NCBI GenBank assembly: GCA_965238045.1
Contig: CBDEGU010000009.1
Coordinates: 1-64,000, forward strand
DNA length: 64,000 bases
Source of the DNA: CBDEGU01 sp965238045
GTDB lineage: Bacteria; Acidobacteriota; Terriglobia; Bryobacterales; UBA6623
Direction: 5' to 3'
Position 1 is the first letter of the stretch. The number at the start of each line of letters is the position of its first letter. Below are positions 53,792-62,629 of the stretch, piece after piece. The translations under genes and the position numbers were made by a program. The notes beneath the pieces were generated by a model. It searched no databases. It saw nothing but the letters and a program-made list of their open reading frames with translations, and was not told the origin of the DNA.

Positions 53792-54760
53792 ATGCAACTC
53801 AACAAGGATCAGCTGCTCAAGGCCTATCGCGACATGAAGACGATTCGCGAGTTTGAAGAACGGCTTCACATCGAATTCGCTGCCGGTGAAATTCCAGGTT
53901 TCGTTCATCTCTACGCGGGCGAGGAGGCGGTTGCGGTCGGCGTCTGCTCGCATTTGAACGAGCAGGACAAGATTGTCAGCACGCACCGCGGACATGGGCA
54001 CTGCATCGCCAAGGGATGCGATGTCTACGGAATGATGGCCGAGATTTTCGGCAAGAAAGACGGCCTTTGCGGCGGCAAGGGGGGATCGATGCACATTGCC
54101 GATCTCTCTCGCGGCATGATGGGCGCCAACGGCATCGTCGGCGGCGGGCCGCCGCTGATTTGCGGCGCGGCGCTGGCGGCGAAAACGCTTAGCACGAAAG
54201 GGGTGGGCGTGGCCTTTGTCGGCGACGGCGGATCGAACCAGGGCACGACGCTCGAGAGTCTGAACCTGGCCTCGGTCTGGAAGCTGCCCTGTGTCTTCGT
54301 GGTCGAAAACAACGGCTATGCCGAAGCGACATCGAGCAAGTACGCGGTCGCCGGGGCGGACATCTCGGCGCGTGCGAAAGGATTTGACATGCCGGGCGTG
54401 ACGGTCGACGGACACGATTTCTGCGCTGTGCATGAGGCCGCGGGAGAGGCCATCGACCGGGCTCGGGCCGGCGAGGGGCCGACTCTCATCGAATGCAAGG
54501 TGAATCGTTACTTCGGGCACTTCGAGGGGGACATGCAAACGTACCGCGGCGACGGTGAAGTAGAAAAGATCCGCGGCGAGCGTGACTGCATCGAGAAGTT
54601 TGCCCGCGCGCTGACGTCTTCGTCGCTGGTCGAGCCCGCGGAACTTGCCCAGATTGACGAGGCGGTCAAGGCATTGATTGATGACGCGGCCGAGCGCGCC
54701 AAGAGCGCGGCGGAGCCGGCCGCGGAAGATCTGCTGACTGACGTGTATGTAGCCTATTGA
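53792..54760 (+). CDS. acoA: Acetoin dehydrogenase E1 alpha subunit (ThDP-dependent)
   Basis: A 322-residue protein starting MQLNKDQLLKAYRDMKTIRE at ATG 53792; a longer in-frame start at 53726 is not family-like. It has the E1-alpha signature RGHGHCIAKGCDVYGMMAEI and GGKGGSMHIADLS. The ThDP motif is FVGDGGSNQGTTLESLNLAS ... VVENNGYAEATS (GDG through NN). With AcoB it decarboxylates acetoin and passes the acetyl group to the lipoyl domain of AcoC. First gene of a three-gene operon; 2-oxoacid dehydrogenase E1 is the alternative, but the AcoC layout downstream favours acetoin. Confidence 0.88.
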   Translation: MQLNKDQLLKAYRDMKTIREFEERLHIEFAAGEIPGFVHLYAGEEAVAVGVCSHLNEQDKIVSTHRGHGHCIAKGCDVYGMMAEIFGKKDGLCGGKGGSMHIADLSRGMMGANGIVGGGPPLICGAALAAKTLSTKGVGVAFVGDGGSNQGTTLESLNLASVWKLPCVFVVENNGYAEATSSKYAVAGADISARAKGFDMPGVTVDGHDFCAVHEAAGEAIDRARAGEGPTLIECKVNRYFGHFEGDMQTYRGDGEVEKIRGERDCIEKFARALTSSSLVEPAELAQIDEAVKALIDDAAERAKSAAEPAAEDLLTDVYVAY

Positions 54761-54811
54761 GGCCGCGCGGTCTCGGGAAAGATCGTGCGTTGAAGACAAG
54801 GAAGGTTTCCG

Positions 54812-55819
54812 ATGGCGAGGACAATCAGCTTTCAGCAGGCGGTCGCCGAGGCCTTGGCGCAGGAGATGCGCCGCGATCCCTCGGTCATTCTCATGGGGGA
54901 GGACGTTGCGGGCGGCAGCGGCGCCGACGGCGAGATGGACGCCTGGGGCGGTCCGCTAGGCGTTACCAAGGGACTGTGGTCGGAATTCGGCGACCGGGTG
55001 ATGGATACGCCGATCAGCGAGTCGGCGTTTATCGGGGCCGCGATTGGGGCGGCGACGGCCGGGCTGCGTCCGGTGGCCGAGCTGATGTTTGTGGACTTCA
55101 TGGGTGTTTGTTTCGACCAGATTTTCAATCAGGCCGCGAAATTCCGGTACATGTTCGGCGGGCGCGCCGTTACGCCAGTAGTGATCCGAAGCATGATCGG
55201 CGCGGGTTTTCGCGCCGCGGCGCAGCATTCGCAATGCCTGTATCCTCTTTTCACGCATATTCCCGGACTCAAGTGCGTCGTGCCTTCGACGCCGTATGAC
55301 GTCAAGGGACTGCTGATTCAGGCGATTCGCGACGACGACCCGGTCATGTTTTTCGAGCACAAGCTGCTCTACAAGACCGAAGGCGAAGTGCCCGAGGAGT
55401 CCTATGCCATCCCGTTTGGCGAGGCGAATATCGTGCGGGAGGGGGACGACGTGACGGTAGTTGCCTTGGGGCGAATGGTGCATAGGGCCGCCGAGGCCGC
55501 CGATCAGTTGGCGAAAGACGGCGTCGGTTGCGAGCTGATCGATCCCAGAACGACCTCGCCGCTCGACGAGGATACGATTCTGGAAAGTGTGGAGAAGACC
55601 GGCCGCCTGGTGGTGGTCGATGAAGCCTCGCCGCGCTGCAATATGGCGACCGACATTTCGGCGCTGGTTGCCCAACAGGCTTTCGGTGCGCTGAGCGCGC
55701 CGATCAAGATGGTTGCGCCGCCGCATACGCCCGTGCCGTTCAGCCCGGCGCTGGAAGACCTGTATGTCCCCGACGCCGCGAAGGTGGCTTCGGCAGTGCG
55801 CGAGGTGATGGCGCACTAG
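54812..55819 (+). CDS. acoB: Acetoin dehydrogenase E1 beta subunit
   Basis: A 335-residue protein. It has SVILMGEDVAGGSGADGEMD, DTPISESAFIGAAIGAATAG, MFVDFMGVCFDQIFNQAAKF and RGEG-like positions replaced by GAGFRAAAQHSQCLYPLF, then the C-terminal transketolase-like domain (CELIDPRTTSPLDEDTILES). It forms the alpha2-beta2 E1 with AcoA. It starts 51 bp after acoA with GGAAGG upstream, and ends 2 bp before acoC. Confidence 0.88.
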   Translation: MARTISFQQAVAEALAQEMRRDPSVILMGEDVAGGSGADGEMDAWGGPLGVTKGLWSEFGDRVMDTPISESAFIGAAIGAATAGLRPVAELMFVDFMGVCFDQIFNQAAKFRYMFGGRAVTPVVIRSMIGAGFRAAAQHSQCLYPLFTHIPGLKCVVPSTPYDVKGLLIQAIRDDDPVMFFEHKLLYKTEGEVPEESYAIPFGEANIVREGDDVTVVALGRMVHRAAEAADQLAKDGVGCELIDPRTTSPLDEDTILESVEKTGRLVVVDEASPRCNMATDISALVAQQAFGALSAPIKMVAPPHTPVPFSPALEDLYVPDAAKVASAVREVMAH

Positions 55820-55821
55820 CG

Positions 55822-56976
55822 ATGAGCGTCTCTGGAATCCACCCATTGCTCATGCCCAAATGGGGTCTGGCGATGGAAGAGGGCAAGATCGTCGCCTGGC
55901 TGGTGGGAGAGGGCGAAGAGGTCGGGTCGGGGACCGAAGTCGTCGAAGTCGAAACCGACAAGATTGCCGGCGGGCTTGAGACCACCGAGGCGGGCATTCT
56001 GAGGCATGTCGCGCGCGTTGGCGAGATGGTTCCGGTGGCCGCGTTGGTCGGCGTGATCACCGATGCGTCGGTTCCGCCGGCGGAAGTGGACGCTTTCGTT
56101 GGCGAGTTCCAGGCGAAGTTCGCGCCCGAGAACGCCGATGGCAGGGTTGATGCCGCTGCTGATGCCGGACCCCAGTTCATCGATGCGGCCGGCCAGAAGC
56201 TTCGTTATCTCAAACTGGGCGGAGAGAGCGAGGAAGGCGGGCAGCCGGCGCCGGCGATTCTGCTGCACGGCTTCGGAGGCGACCTCAACAATTGGCTTTT
56301 CAATCACGGCGTCCTAGCCTCGGGGCGCGCGGTTTACGCCCTCGATCTTCCCGGCCACGGCGGCTCCTCCAAGGATGCGAGTACGGGAAGTTTAGACGGC
56401 CTCACCGGGGCGCTGAACGCCTTTATGGATGCCATCGGCGAGCCACGCGCACACTTGGTTGGTCACTCGATGGGCGGAGCGGTGGCCCTCGATTTCGCGT
56501 TAACTCATCCCGAGCGGGTGGCTTCGCTCGTGCTGATCGCACCCGCGGGGCTGGGCCCCGAGATCGACGGCGATTATATCGAGGGCTTCATAGCGTCGGA
56601 GAGGCGGCGGGACCTCAAACCGCACCTGCAAAAGCTCTTCGCCGATCCGGCGCTCGTGAATCGTCAACTGATCGACGACGTTTTGAAGTACAAGCGCCTC
56701 GACGGCACAGGCGCGGCCCTCAGAGCGATTGCCGGCGAGCTATTCCCCGGAGGGCAACAGGCCATCGCCTTGCGTGACAGGCTCGCCGATTTGGCGACCC
56801 CGGTGCAAGTGATTTGGGGGGCGGCCGATCGCATCATACCGGCCGCTCAGGCCGAGGGGCTTCCCGAGACCATTGCAACCGAGGTGATCGCCAACGCGGG
56901 ACACATGGTACAGATGGAAGCCGCGGCGGCGGTGAATCCCCTGATCGCCGGTTTTTGGAAACGCACGCGCACATAG
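55822..56976 (+). CDS. acoC: Acetoin dehydrogenase E2: lipoyl domain fused to alpha/beta hydrolase
   Basis: A 384-residue protein. Residues about 8-82 are a lipoyl domain with the lipoylated Lys in VVEVETDKIAGGLE. Residues about 120-380 are an alpha/beta hydrolase: LLHGFGGDLNNW, nucleophile elbow LVGHSMGGAVAL, QVIWGAADRIIPAAQAEG (acid Asp) and NAGHMVQMEA (His). This lipoyl-hydrolase layout is known for AcoC, which transfers the acetyl group to CoA. The E3 (dihydrolipoyl dehydrogenase) and AcoR/AcoX are not in the window, so E3 must be shared or lie elsewhere. Confidence 0.88.
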   Translation: MSVSGIHPLLMPKWGLAMEEGKIVAWLVGEGEEVGSGTEVVEVETDKIAGGLETTEAGILRHVARVGEMVPVAALVGVITDASVPPAEVDAFVGEFQAKFAPENADGRVDAAADAGPQFIDAAGQKLRYLKLGGESEEGGQPAPAILLHGFGGDLNNWLFNHGVLASGRAVYALDLPGHGGSSKDASTGSLDGLTGALNAFMDAIGEPRAHLVGHSMGGAVALDFALTHPERVASLVLIAPAGLGPEIDGDYIEGFIASERRRDLKPHLQKLFADPALVNRQLIDDVLKYKRLDGTGAALRAIAGELFPGGQQAIALRDRLADLATPVQVIWGAADRIIPAAQAEGLPETIATEVIANAGHMVQMEAAAAVNPLIAGFWKRTRT

Positions 56977-57154
56977 GTGGCGCGAGCCGGTTGTGGGGCA
57001 CTCGCAACGCGCCTGCGTTGGGTATCGCCCCCCTGGTCCGCTTTGGTCCGCAAAACGGTCCACAAGATCGACCGGGAATGGCCCCTGGGCGTCACTCCTG
57101 GCGCAATTCTGCTAGGAGCCGTACGCGTAAGTCGTTAATAAATATATGGGGAGG

Positions 57155-57231
57155 TGGTAGGCTCGGCGCGATTCGAACGCGCGACCTGCCGCTTAGGAGG
57201 CGGCTGCTCTATCCATCTGAGCTACGAGCCC
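57155..57231 (-). tRNA. tRNA-Arg(CCT)
   Basis: A 77-base cloverleaf on the minus strand. The acceptor stem is GGGCTCG against CGAGCCT (G-T at the top pair), the D arm GCTC/GAGC, the anticodon stem GCCGC/GCGGC with loop CTCCTAA (anticodon CCT), and the T loop GTTCGAATC; CCA is encoded at 57155-57157. It lies between acoC and the PIG-L-like gene. No integrase is next to it. Confidence 0.95.
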
Positions 57232-57518
57232 TTGACCGGCGACTGGCACGAGCCAGCGTGTTGCTTCATTTTACCGGACCGGGTCCCTTGCCCGGACCCC
57301 TTCGATTTGTGCTGGATCGCGCTTGCGTGGACGATCAGCCGACGAGAGAGAGCGAGCCTGTCCCCGAAATACCGAACGGCGGAAGAGGATCGAGCGGTCT
57401 GGGTTGCCTGCGACTCGGCGTTTGATATTTGGCTGGACGGCGGACTAAGCGCGACGGGGCGGGGAAGGATTGCCCCGGCTACGGTGATACAATGTGGAAC
57501 TTCTAGGGAGCGCCAGCG

Positions 57519-58439
57519 ATGTTTTCTCGATTTCGAGCCAGTCTGTTTTGCGGACTTCTTCTGCTGCCGGTGATCGCGCCGGGCCAGGCCAGCAAAAACA
57601 TCGTCGTCATCTCGGCGGGCGGCGGCGACTATCTTTTTGCTTGCGGTGGCACCCTGGCGAACTTCATTGACCAGGGCTACACCGTCTACGTCATCCAGAC
57701 CGGCAACGACGAGAAGGATTCGGTCGGGCTCGGCCCGGCGGAAACTCGTTTGGTTAACAACGAAGACGCCGAGAAAGCCGCCCGCATGCTGGGCGTGAGA
57801 GAGATTCTCAACATCAACGACAAGAGCGGGGAGCTGGCGCAGAATTCGACAAACGAGATGCGGAATCATTACTCGGTTCTGATTCGGCACTGGAAGCCGC
57901 AAAAAATCTTCCTGCCCGACCCCTACATCCACTATGAACCGGACTGGGATCAGTTCTTCACCGGACGAGCCGCGGAGGAGACCAACTATAGCAATGGTGG
58001 CTACTTTCTGCCCGAGGCGACCCGAGTTGGTCTTGCCCCGCGCGGCGTTCCGGAGACCTACTATTACGCCACCTACCGGCCCTATCGTCCCGGCGAAGGC
58101 GGGCATGGCTCGGCGAAATTCATGCCAGTGGACATTACCAAGAACTTCCACCGCAAAGTGGCGGCGATTCAAGCACTGCGCAACCGCAACGGCCGCTATG
58201 CCCGGCACGTGAAGGCGCGCCTCGAGATGGCGGGCAATCCGTCCTCGCTGTTGCATGAAATCACTGAGTCGTCGACGCGCGCGCTGATCGCGGCCTTTGT
58301 CGAAGAACTATCGGCGGCGATCGGCGGCAAGCACGGGTTCCGATACGGCGAAGAATTCAACTACCACGGCCGGGCGCCGGGAGAGGAGTCTGCTCTGCCA
58401 CCCTGGATCGAAGAGCGGGCTAAACCGATCGAACGGTAA
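57519..58439 (+). CDS. Exported PIG-L/LmbE-like protein with altered zinc motif
   Basis: A 306-residue protein; signal MFSRFRASLFCGLLLLPVIA; GGGAG before the ATG. The fold is PIG-L-like: IVVISAGGGDYLFACGGTLA, GYTVYVIQTGNDEKDSVGLG, EAEKA-like NEDAEKAARMLGVREIL and IFLPDPYIHYEPDW (HxxDH-like region altered). Family members normally have AHPDD at residues 33-37, where His and the last Asp bind zinc; here the residues read AGGGD. Deacetylase activity is thus doubtful. It is followed by a Tat-exported PLP enzyme on the same strand. Confidence 0.8.
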   Translation: MFSRFRASLFCGLLLLPVIAPGQASKNIVVISAGGGDYLFACGGTLANFIDQGYTVYVIQTGNDEKDSVGLGPAETRLVNNEDAEKAARMLGVREILNINDKSGELAQNSTNEMRNHYSVLIRHWKPQKIFLPDPYIHYEPDWDQFFTGRAAEETNYSNGGYFLPEATRVGLAPRGVPETYYYATYRPYRPGEGGHGSAKFMPVDITKNFHRKVAAIQALRNRNGRYARHVKARLEMAGNPSSLLHEITESSTRALIAAFVEELSAAIGGKHGFRYGEEFNYHGRAPGEESALPPWIEERAKPIER

Positions 58440-58646
58440 AATATCGAGCGGGGAAAGAAGGTTTTTTGATGCGTCCGGCCCGACTCCCGCCACGGGCCGT
58501 TAGGCCGCGCAAGACTTCTTCATCGAAGCGGCCACGGCCGAAATCATGCCTTCGCAATTGCCGATCTTCCATATCGTATGGAAATCAAACTTTTGCAGAC
58601 GGGTTTGTGGCAGGATGAAGAGCAACGGACTTCTAGGAGGATACGC

Positions 58647-59819
58647 ATGACATCGATGAATCGAAGGGATTTCTTGGCGACCGGAGCGGCCTCGACACTG
58701 GCTGGCGCGAACGCGGTGTCCGCGGCTGGAGCGGCGAAAGTGTCGCTCGGCCCGGAGGCAGACCGCCACGTCTACTTCACCGGCGATGGCGTGCCGCTGA
58801 GTCCGCGACAGTGGTCCGTGCTGCTCGAGCAGATCACTGCCCAAAACGAGTTTTCGCTCGACAGCTACTCGGTCGGCGGTCCGATCGCGGCGATGGAAGA
58901 GAAGTTTGCGCGATTGCTAGGCAAGGAGGCCGCGATTTTCTTTGGGTCTGGCACACAGGCCAACCAGATCGCCGTGCGAACCATCGCCGGCTCGGACACG
59001 AAGGTCCTTGTGCCGCGCGAGAGCCACTATTACGCCGACTCGGTCGACTGCGGGCCCGTGCTGAGCAATCTGAACTTGATTCCGCTCGGCTCGGGCCGGG
59101 CGACCTTCACGTTCGAGGAGGTCAAGAAGGAAGTCGAATGGGCGGCGGGCCTGCGCGGCGAAGTGCCGATGGGCGCGATCATGATCGAGTCGCCGGTGCG
59201 CCGCAAGAGCGGCGAGGTGTTTGACTTCGGCGAGATGAAGAAGATCTGTTCCTATGCCCGCGAGCAGGGGGTCCGGACGCATCTCGACGGCGCGCGGATG
59301 TTTCTGGCCGCGCCCTATGCGGGAGTGACGGTTCGAGAGTACGCGGATCTGTTCGACACCGTGTATGTTTCTCTGCACAAATATTTCAACTCCGCATGCG
59401 GCGCCATCGTCGCCGGAGACAAGAAATACATCGAGCCGATGGTTCATACCCGGCGCATGTTCGGCGGGGCGTTGCCGAAGTCCTGGATGTTTGGGGCCGT
59501 CGTGCTTCACTACCTCGACGGGTTCGTCGAACGGTATCAAGCGGCGGTTGATAACACGGAGGCCTTGTGGAAGAAGCTCGACCAGCATAAGAGCTTCCGC
59601 GTGGAGCGGATTCCCAACGGTTCGAACATCGTGGCGCTGCACATGAAAGCCGGCCCGAAGCAGGTGGCCGCGAAACTGCTGGCCAAGGGGGTTACGATCT
59701 CAGGCGGCGGCAAGGCCACGAGGGGAGGCTGGCATCGGGTTCTGCTGCGGGTGAACGAGACTTCGAACCGTCGTCCGGCCGCGGAACTGGCGAAATGGTT
59801 TGCCGAGGCTGCTGGCTGA
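58647..59819 (+). CDS. Threonine-aldolase-like PLP enzyme with Tat signal
   Basis: About 390 residues from ATG 58647, 6 bases after AGGAGG. Signal: MNRRDFLATGAASTLAGANA, a Tat-type start. The rest is fold-type I PLP enzyme of the beta-eliminating lyase group: IFFGSGTQANQIAVRTIAGS, ESHYYADSVDCGP, HLDGARMFLAAPYAG (PLP Asp) and TVYVSLHKYFNSACGAIVAG (the Lys that binds PLP). Export of a folded cofactor enzyme fits the Tat route. Substrate unknown; L-threonine or a related beta-hydroxy amino acid is typical of the family. Confidence 0.85.
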   Translation: MTSMNRRDFLATGAASTLAGANAVSAAGAAKVSLGPEADRHVYFTGDGVPLSPRQWSVLLEQITAQNEFSLDSYSVGGPIAAMEEKFARLLGKEAAIFFGSGTQANQIAVRTIAGSDTKVLVPRESHYYADSVDCGPVLSNLNLIPLGSGRATFTFEEVKKEVEWAAGLRGEVPMGAIMIESPVRRKSGEVFDFGEMKKICSYAREQGVRTHLDGARMFLAAPYAGVTVREYADLFDTVYVSLHKYFNSACGAIVAGDKKYIEPMVHTRRMFGGALPKSWMFGAVVLHYLDGFVERYQAAVDNTEALWKKLDQHKSFRVERIPNGSNIVALHMKAGPKQVAAKLLAKGVTISGGGKATRGGWHRVLLRVNETSNRRPAAELAKWFAEAAG

Positions 59820-59900
59820 GGGGCAGGGGCGGAAACACGAAATCCGAGGCGATTCCTTGTCCTTTGTTCTCGCGGGAGGGGAGGGACAGGACGTCCGGCA

Positions 59901-61193
59901 TCAGGCCCGGCAGTAGCTTGATTCGGCTGGGGCTTGGTAGACGACTTTCAGCTCCGGGGTCTCAAGGCGATGCGCCGCCTGTCTTGATTGCAAGCAGGCT
60001 TCGAGCATGCCGCTGACGATGAGCGTGCGCTCGACCGGATAGGGAGCTTCTCCGGTTTCGAACATCCGCTCGACGCCGTTGACCAGGCACGCCGAGTAGG
60101 TGACATTCGGTGTGGGCGAGAGGAAGAACTGGATCGCTTGCGGACCTTGCATGCCCTTGACTCGCGCCGCGAACGTGAAATCTCGGACCGCGCCGTTGAG
60201 CATGAGCAGCGTCGTCTTCAGTCCGTCATTGTGTTCGATGAAATAGGCGGCGGGTTTCTTGACGAGTTTTTGTATCCCGCCCGAGCCCGCCAGATCCTGT
60301 GTGCGTCCGTCATTGATGGTGAAACCTTGCGGCGAGTCGCTTCGTGAGATCGCGGAGACGAGTAAATCGTTTGGCCAGCGGCCCGCGTCCCCGGCCTTCC
60401 AGACCGCGCCGCCTTCGATCATCTCGACGGCCTTGACGCCGGTCTCGCCGCCCTTGCGCCGCTCGATCATGCACTGCATGGCTTCGAGCGCATGGTAGTC
60501 CATGGCGTCGGAGCCGCCGACACCGACCATCAAGGCGTCCTCGATTTCACAACCCAGCGGAAGCTCCAAGTCGGGCAGTCGCCACGTTACCGGCAGCGAG
60601 GAACCGGCCAGCATCGGGAACCCAAGGCGCTTCGAATCCGCGACCATCTCAGCGGCCTTCTTAAAGCTGTAGGAGAGATGCTTGTCGTTGTAGACGGGGA
60701 CGGCGCGGCCATCTTCCTCGAAAACCTTGACGCATTCCTTGAAAAACTCGTAGCGCGGATACAGTTTCTGGCCCAGCTCGTTGCTGGGGTACTCGCCGTG
60801 CTCGCCGATCAGCAGAACCGCGTCGCAGGCGATCTTGTCGCCGCCGCAACGCAATGCCTCGGCGATCGACGGGTAGACGCCGAAACCGAATTCCTTTGCG
60901 CGCTTTTCGCTCTGGTCACCCTCGGGTTTCTGGTCGACGAACAGAGAGACGATCTTCATGTTCGGCTTGCGCCATTCCCCTTCGTAGGGATAGCCGACCA
61001 GGAAGCGGTCGGCGATATGCTGAGCGTGTGAGAGATAGCGATAGATCGTCGTGATGACGGCAATGCGTTTGGGCTCGGCGGGCGGTTCCTGCTTCGCGCA
61101 AGAAGCAAGAGCCGCCGCGGCGGCGGTTCCGAGAAAGGCGCGGCGGGTGATGTGCCGGATTACTCGATCAGATAGCCGCACGTGCTTCTCCAA
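59901..61193 (-). CDS. Exported orphan family protein, paralogue B of a tandem pair
   Basis: A 430-residue protein. Signal: Tat-like HITRRAFLGTAAAAALASCA with a possible lipobox Cys. The body starts like a Rossmann-type fold (KRIAVITTIYRYLSHAQHIA), then VSLFVDQKPEGDQSEKRAKE, YPSIAEALRCGGDKIACDAV, LLIGEHGEYPSNELGQKLYP, VYNDKHLSYSFKKAAEMVAD, MLAGSSLPVTWRLPDLELPL and ALEAMQCMIERRKGGETGVK. It shares this whole order with the protein encoded at 61197-62462, three bases upstream, so the two arose by tandem duplication. A Gfo/Idh-like NAD enzyme is possible, but no clean GxGxxG is present. Function unknown. Confidence 0.7.
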   Translation of the reverse strand: MEKHVRLSDRVIRHITRRAFLGTAAAAALASCAKQEPPAEPKRIAVITTIYRYLSHAQHIADRFLVGYPYEGEWRKPNMKIVSLFVDQKPEGDQSEKRAKEFGFGVYPSIAEALRCGGDKIACDAVLLIGEHGEYPSNELGQKLYPRYEFFKECVKVFEEDGRAVPVYNDKHLSYSFKKAAEMVADSKRLGFPMLAGSSLPVTWRLPDLELPLGCEIEDALMVGVGGSDAMDYHALEAMQCMIERRKGGETGVKAVEMIEGGAVWKAGDAGRWPNDLLVSAISRSDSPQGFTINDGRTQDLAGSGGIQKLVKKPAAYFIEHNDGLKTTLLMLNGAVRDFTFAARVKGMQGPQAIQFFLSPTPNVTYSACLVNGVERMFETGEAPYPVERTLIVSGMLEACLQSRQAAHRLETPELKVVYQAPAESSYCRA

Positions 61194-61196
61194 AAC

Positions 61197-62462
61197 CTAG
61201 GTTCTCCAAAATGTGGACTTCTCGGCGGGCTGATACGAGACCGCCAAATGCGGCGTGTCGAGACGTTTCCCTTCTTGGTAGAGGCTCTCGACGCCTGCCG
61301 CCGTAAGGCCGGTTGTCAGCAGCGTGCGCTCGACGGGATAGGTTGGTTTGCCGCTGAGGAACATCTGCTCGATGTTGTTGACCAGCGGCGAGAAGAAGTT
61401 CGCCAAACTGGTTCGCGCCGGCGGCATGGGCAGATACATCTGCGTCGAGAGCGGTTGTGCGCGTCCTTCCAGCTCCGCGGCGAAATTGAAATCCTCGACA
61501 AGTCCGCTCAGCAGCAGCATGGTGCATTTGAGGCCGTCGAGATGTTCGTAGTGATAGGCGACGGGGCGACGGACGATTCGCTTCATCGACTCGATCGTCG
61601 GGAAGTCGTCATTGAACCCCTCGCGTGACGGAGTCAGGGTGTGGCTTCGGCAGAGCGCGGCGTTCATCAGACGATGGGACCAGACTTCTTCTTCGTAAGC
61701 CTTCCAGAAATCATCGCCGCGATACGCCTGTATCCACTTGACGCCGCTCTCGCCGCCCTGGCGGCGTTCGACCATGCACTGGATGGTCTCGAGCGCGTGA
61801 ATGTCGTAGCCGTCCGGGCCTCCGTAGGCGACCGAGACGGCTTCACGCACCTTGGCGCCCGCGGGCATTTCGATGGAGGGCGTCCGCCAGGTGACCGGCA
61901 GGCTCGAGCCGGCCATGAAGGGGAAGTTCATCTCCTTCGCGGTGTCGTACATCTCCTTCGCCCAATCCCAGTTCCACGACAGGTGCTTGTCGTTGAAGAC
62001 ACGACAAGCCCGGCCGCTGGCGCGGAACACCTTCACGATCTCCTGGAAGAATTCGTATCGCGGATAGAGTTTTTGGCGTTTCTCGTTGCGTGGATAATCG
62101 CCGTGCTCGCCGATCAGCAGCACCCCGTCCACCGCCAGCTTGTCGCCGCCGAGCGTGAGCGCCTCGGCGATCGAGGGATAGATCTTCATCGACGGAAAGC
62201 GCCGGGCGCGATCCCGGCTCAGATCGCTGTCACCCACTTGGTCGACAAAGAGCGAGACCAGGTCCATCGCCGGACGGTGATGGGCGCCGTTCCAGCCGTA
62301 GCCCTCAAGAAAACGATCGACGAAGTGCTGGGTGTGGGAGTACTTGAAAAATACAGTTGAGACGCAGGCGATCTTGGGGCGCTTTTGCGCCAGCGCGGTG
62401 GCCGCGAAGGGAAGGGGCAGCGTACCGAGGAGAAACTGTCGTCGAGTCGCCATAGTCGCCAT
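61197..62462 (-). CDS. Exported orphan family protein, paralogue A of a tandem pair
   Basis: A 421-residue protein. Signal: Tat-like MATMATRRQFLLGTLPLPFA. The body follows the same motif order as its neighbour: KIACVSTVFFKYSHTQHFVD, LVSLFVDQVGDSDLSRDRAR, YPSIAEALTLGGDKLAVDGV, LLIGEHGDYPRNEKRQKLYP, FNDKHLSWNWDWAKEMYD, FMAGSSLPVTWRTPSIEMPA and ALETIQCMVERRQGGESGVK. GEHG and NDKHLS with the surrounding acidic and His residues are the best-kept parts and may form an active or metal site. The neighbour starts 3 bp downstream, so translation is probably coupled. Function unknown. Confidence 0.7.
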   Translation of the reverse strand: MATMATRRQFLLGTLPLPFAATALAQKRPKIACVSTVFFKYSHTQHFVDRFLEGYGWNGAHHRPAMDLVSLFVDQVGDSDLSRDRARRFPSMKIYPSIAEALTLGGDKLAVDGVLLIGEHGDYPRNEKRQKLYPRYEFFQEIVKVFRASGRACRVFNDKHLSWNWDWAKEMYDTAKEMNFPFMAGSSLPVTWRTPSIEMPAGAKVREAVSVAYGGPDGYDIHALETIQCMVERRQGGESGVKWIQAYRGDDFWKAYEEEVWSHRLMNAALCRSHTLTPSREGFNDDFPTIESMKRIVRRPVAYHYEHLDGLKCTMLLLSGLVEDFNFAAELEGRAQPLSTQMYLPMPPARTSLANFFSPLVNNIEQMFLSGKPTYPVERTLLTTGLTAAGVESLYQEGKRLDTPHLAVSYQPAEKSTFWRT

Positions 62463-62629
62463 CCTTTCGGTTGAACCGGGAGCCGATTCGGCCCAAGTAT
62501 ATCACCACGCGCGGGCCGCGCGGCCAAGCGTCTCGGCTGGGCGTCTCGATTCGAAATGAGATGGGGCAGCGGGGTGCCCACCGGCTGGCCCGGAACCAGC
62601 GGCCCGTCGGCGGATACTTCCCTGCGGGG

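Noticed and set aside
53735..54799. Minus-strand open frame of 354 codons
   Set aside because: Antisense to acoA, which has clear ThDP and E1 motifs. No family features.
54956..55846. Minus-strand open frame of 296 codons
   Set aside because: Antisense to acoB; composition is His/Arg/Gly-rich and lacks motifs.
57222..58256. Minus-strand open frame of 344 codons
   Set aside because: It runs antisense through the PIG-L-like gene and reaches into the tRNA gene.
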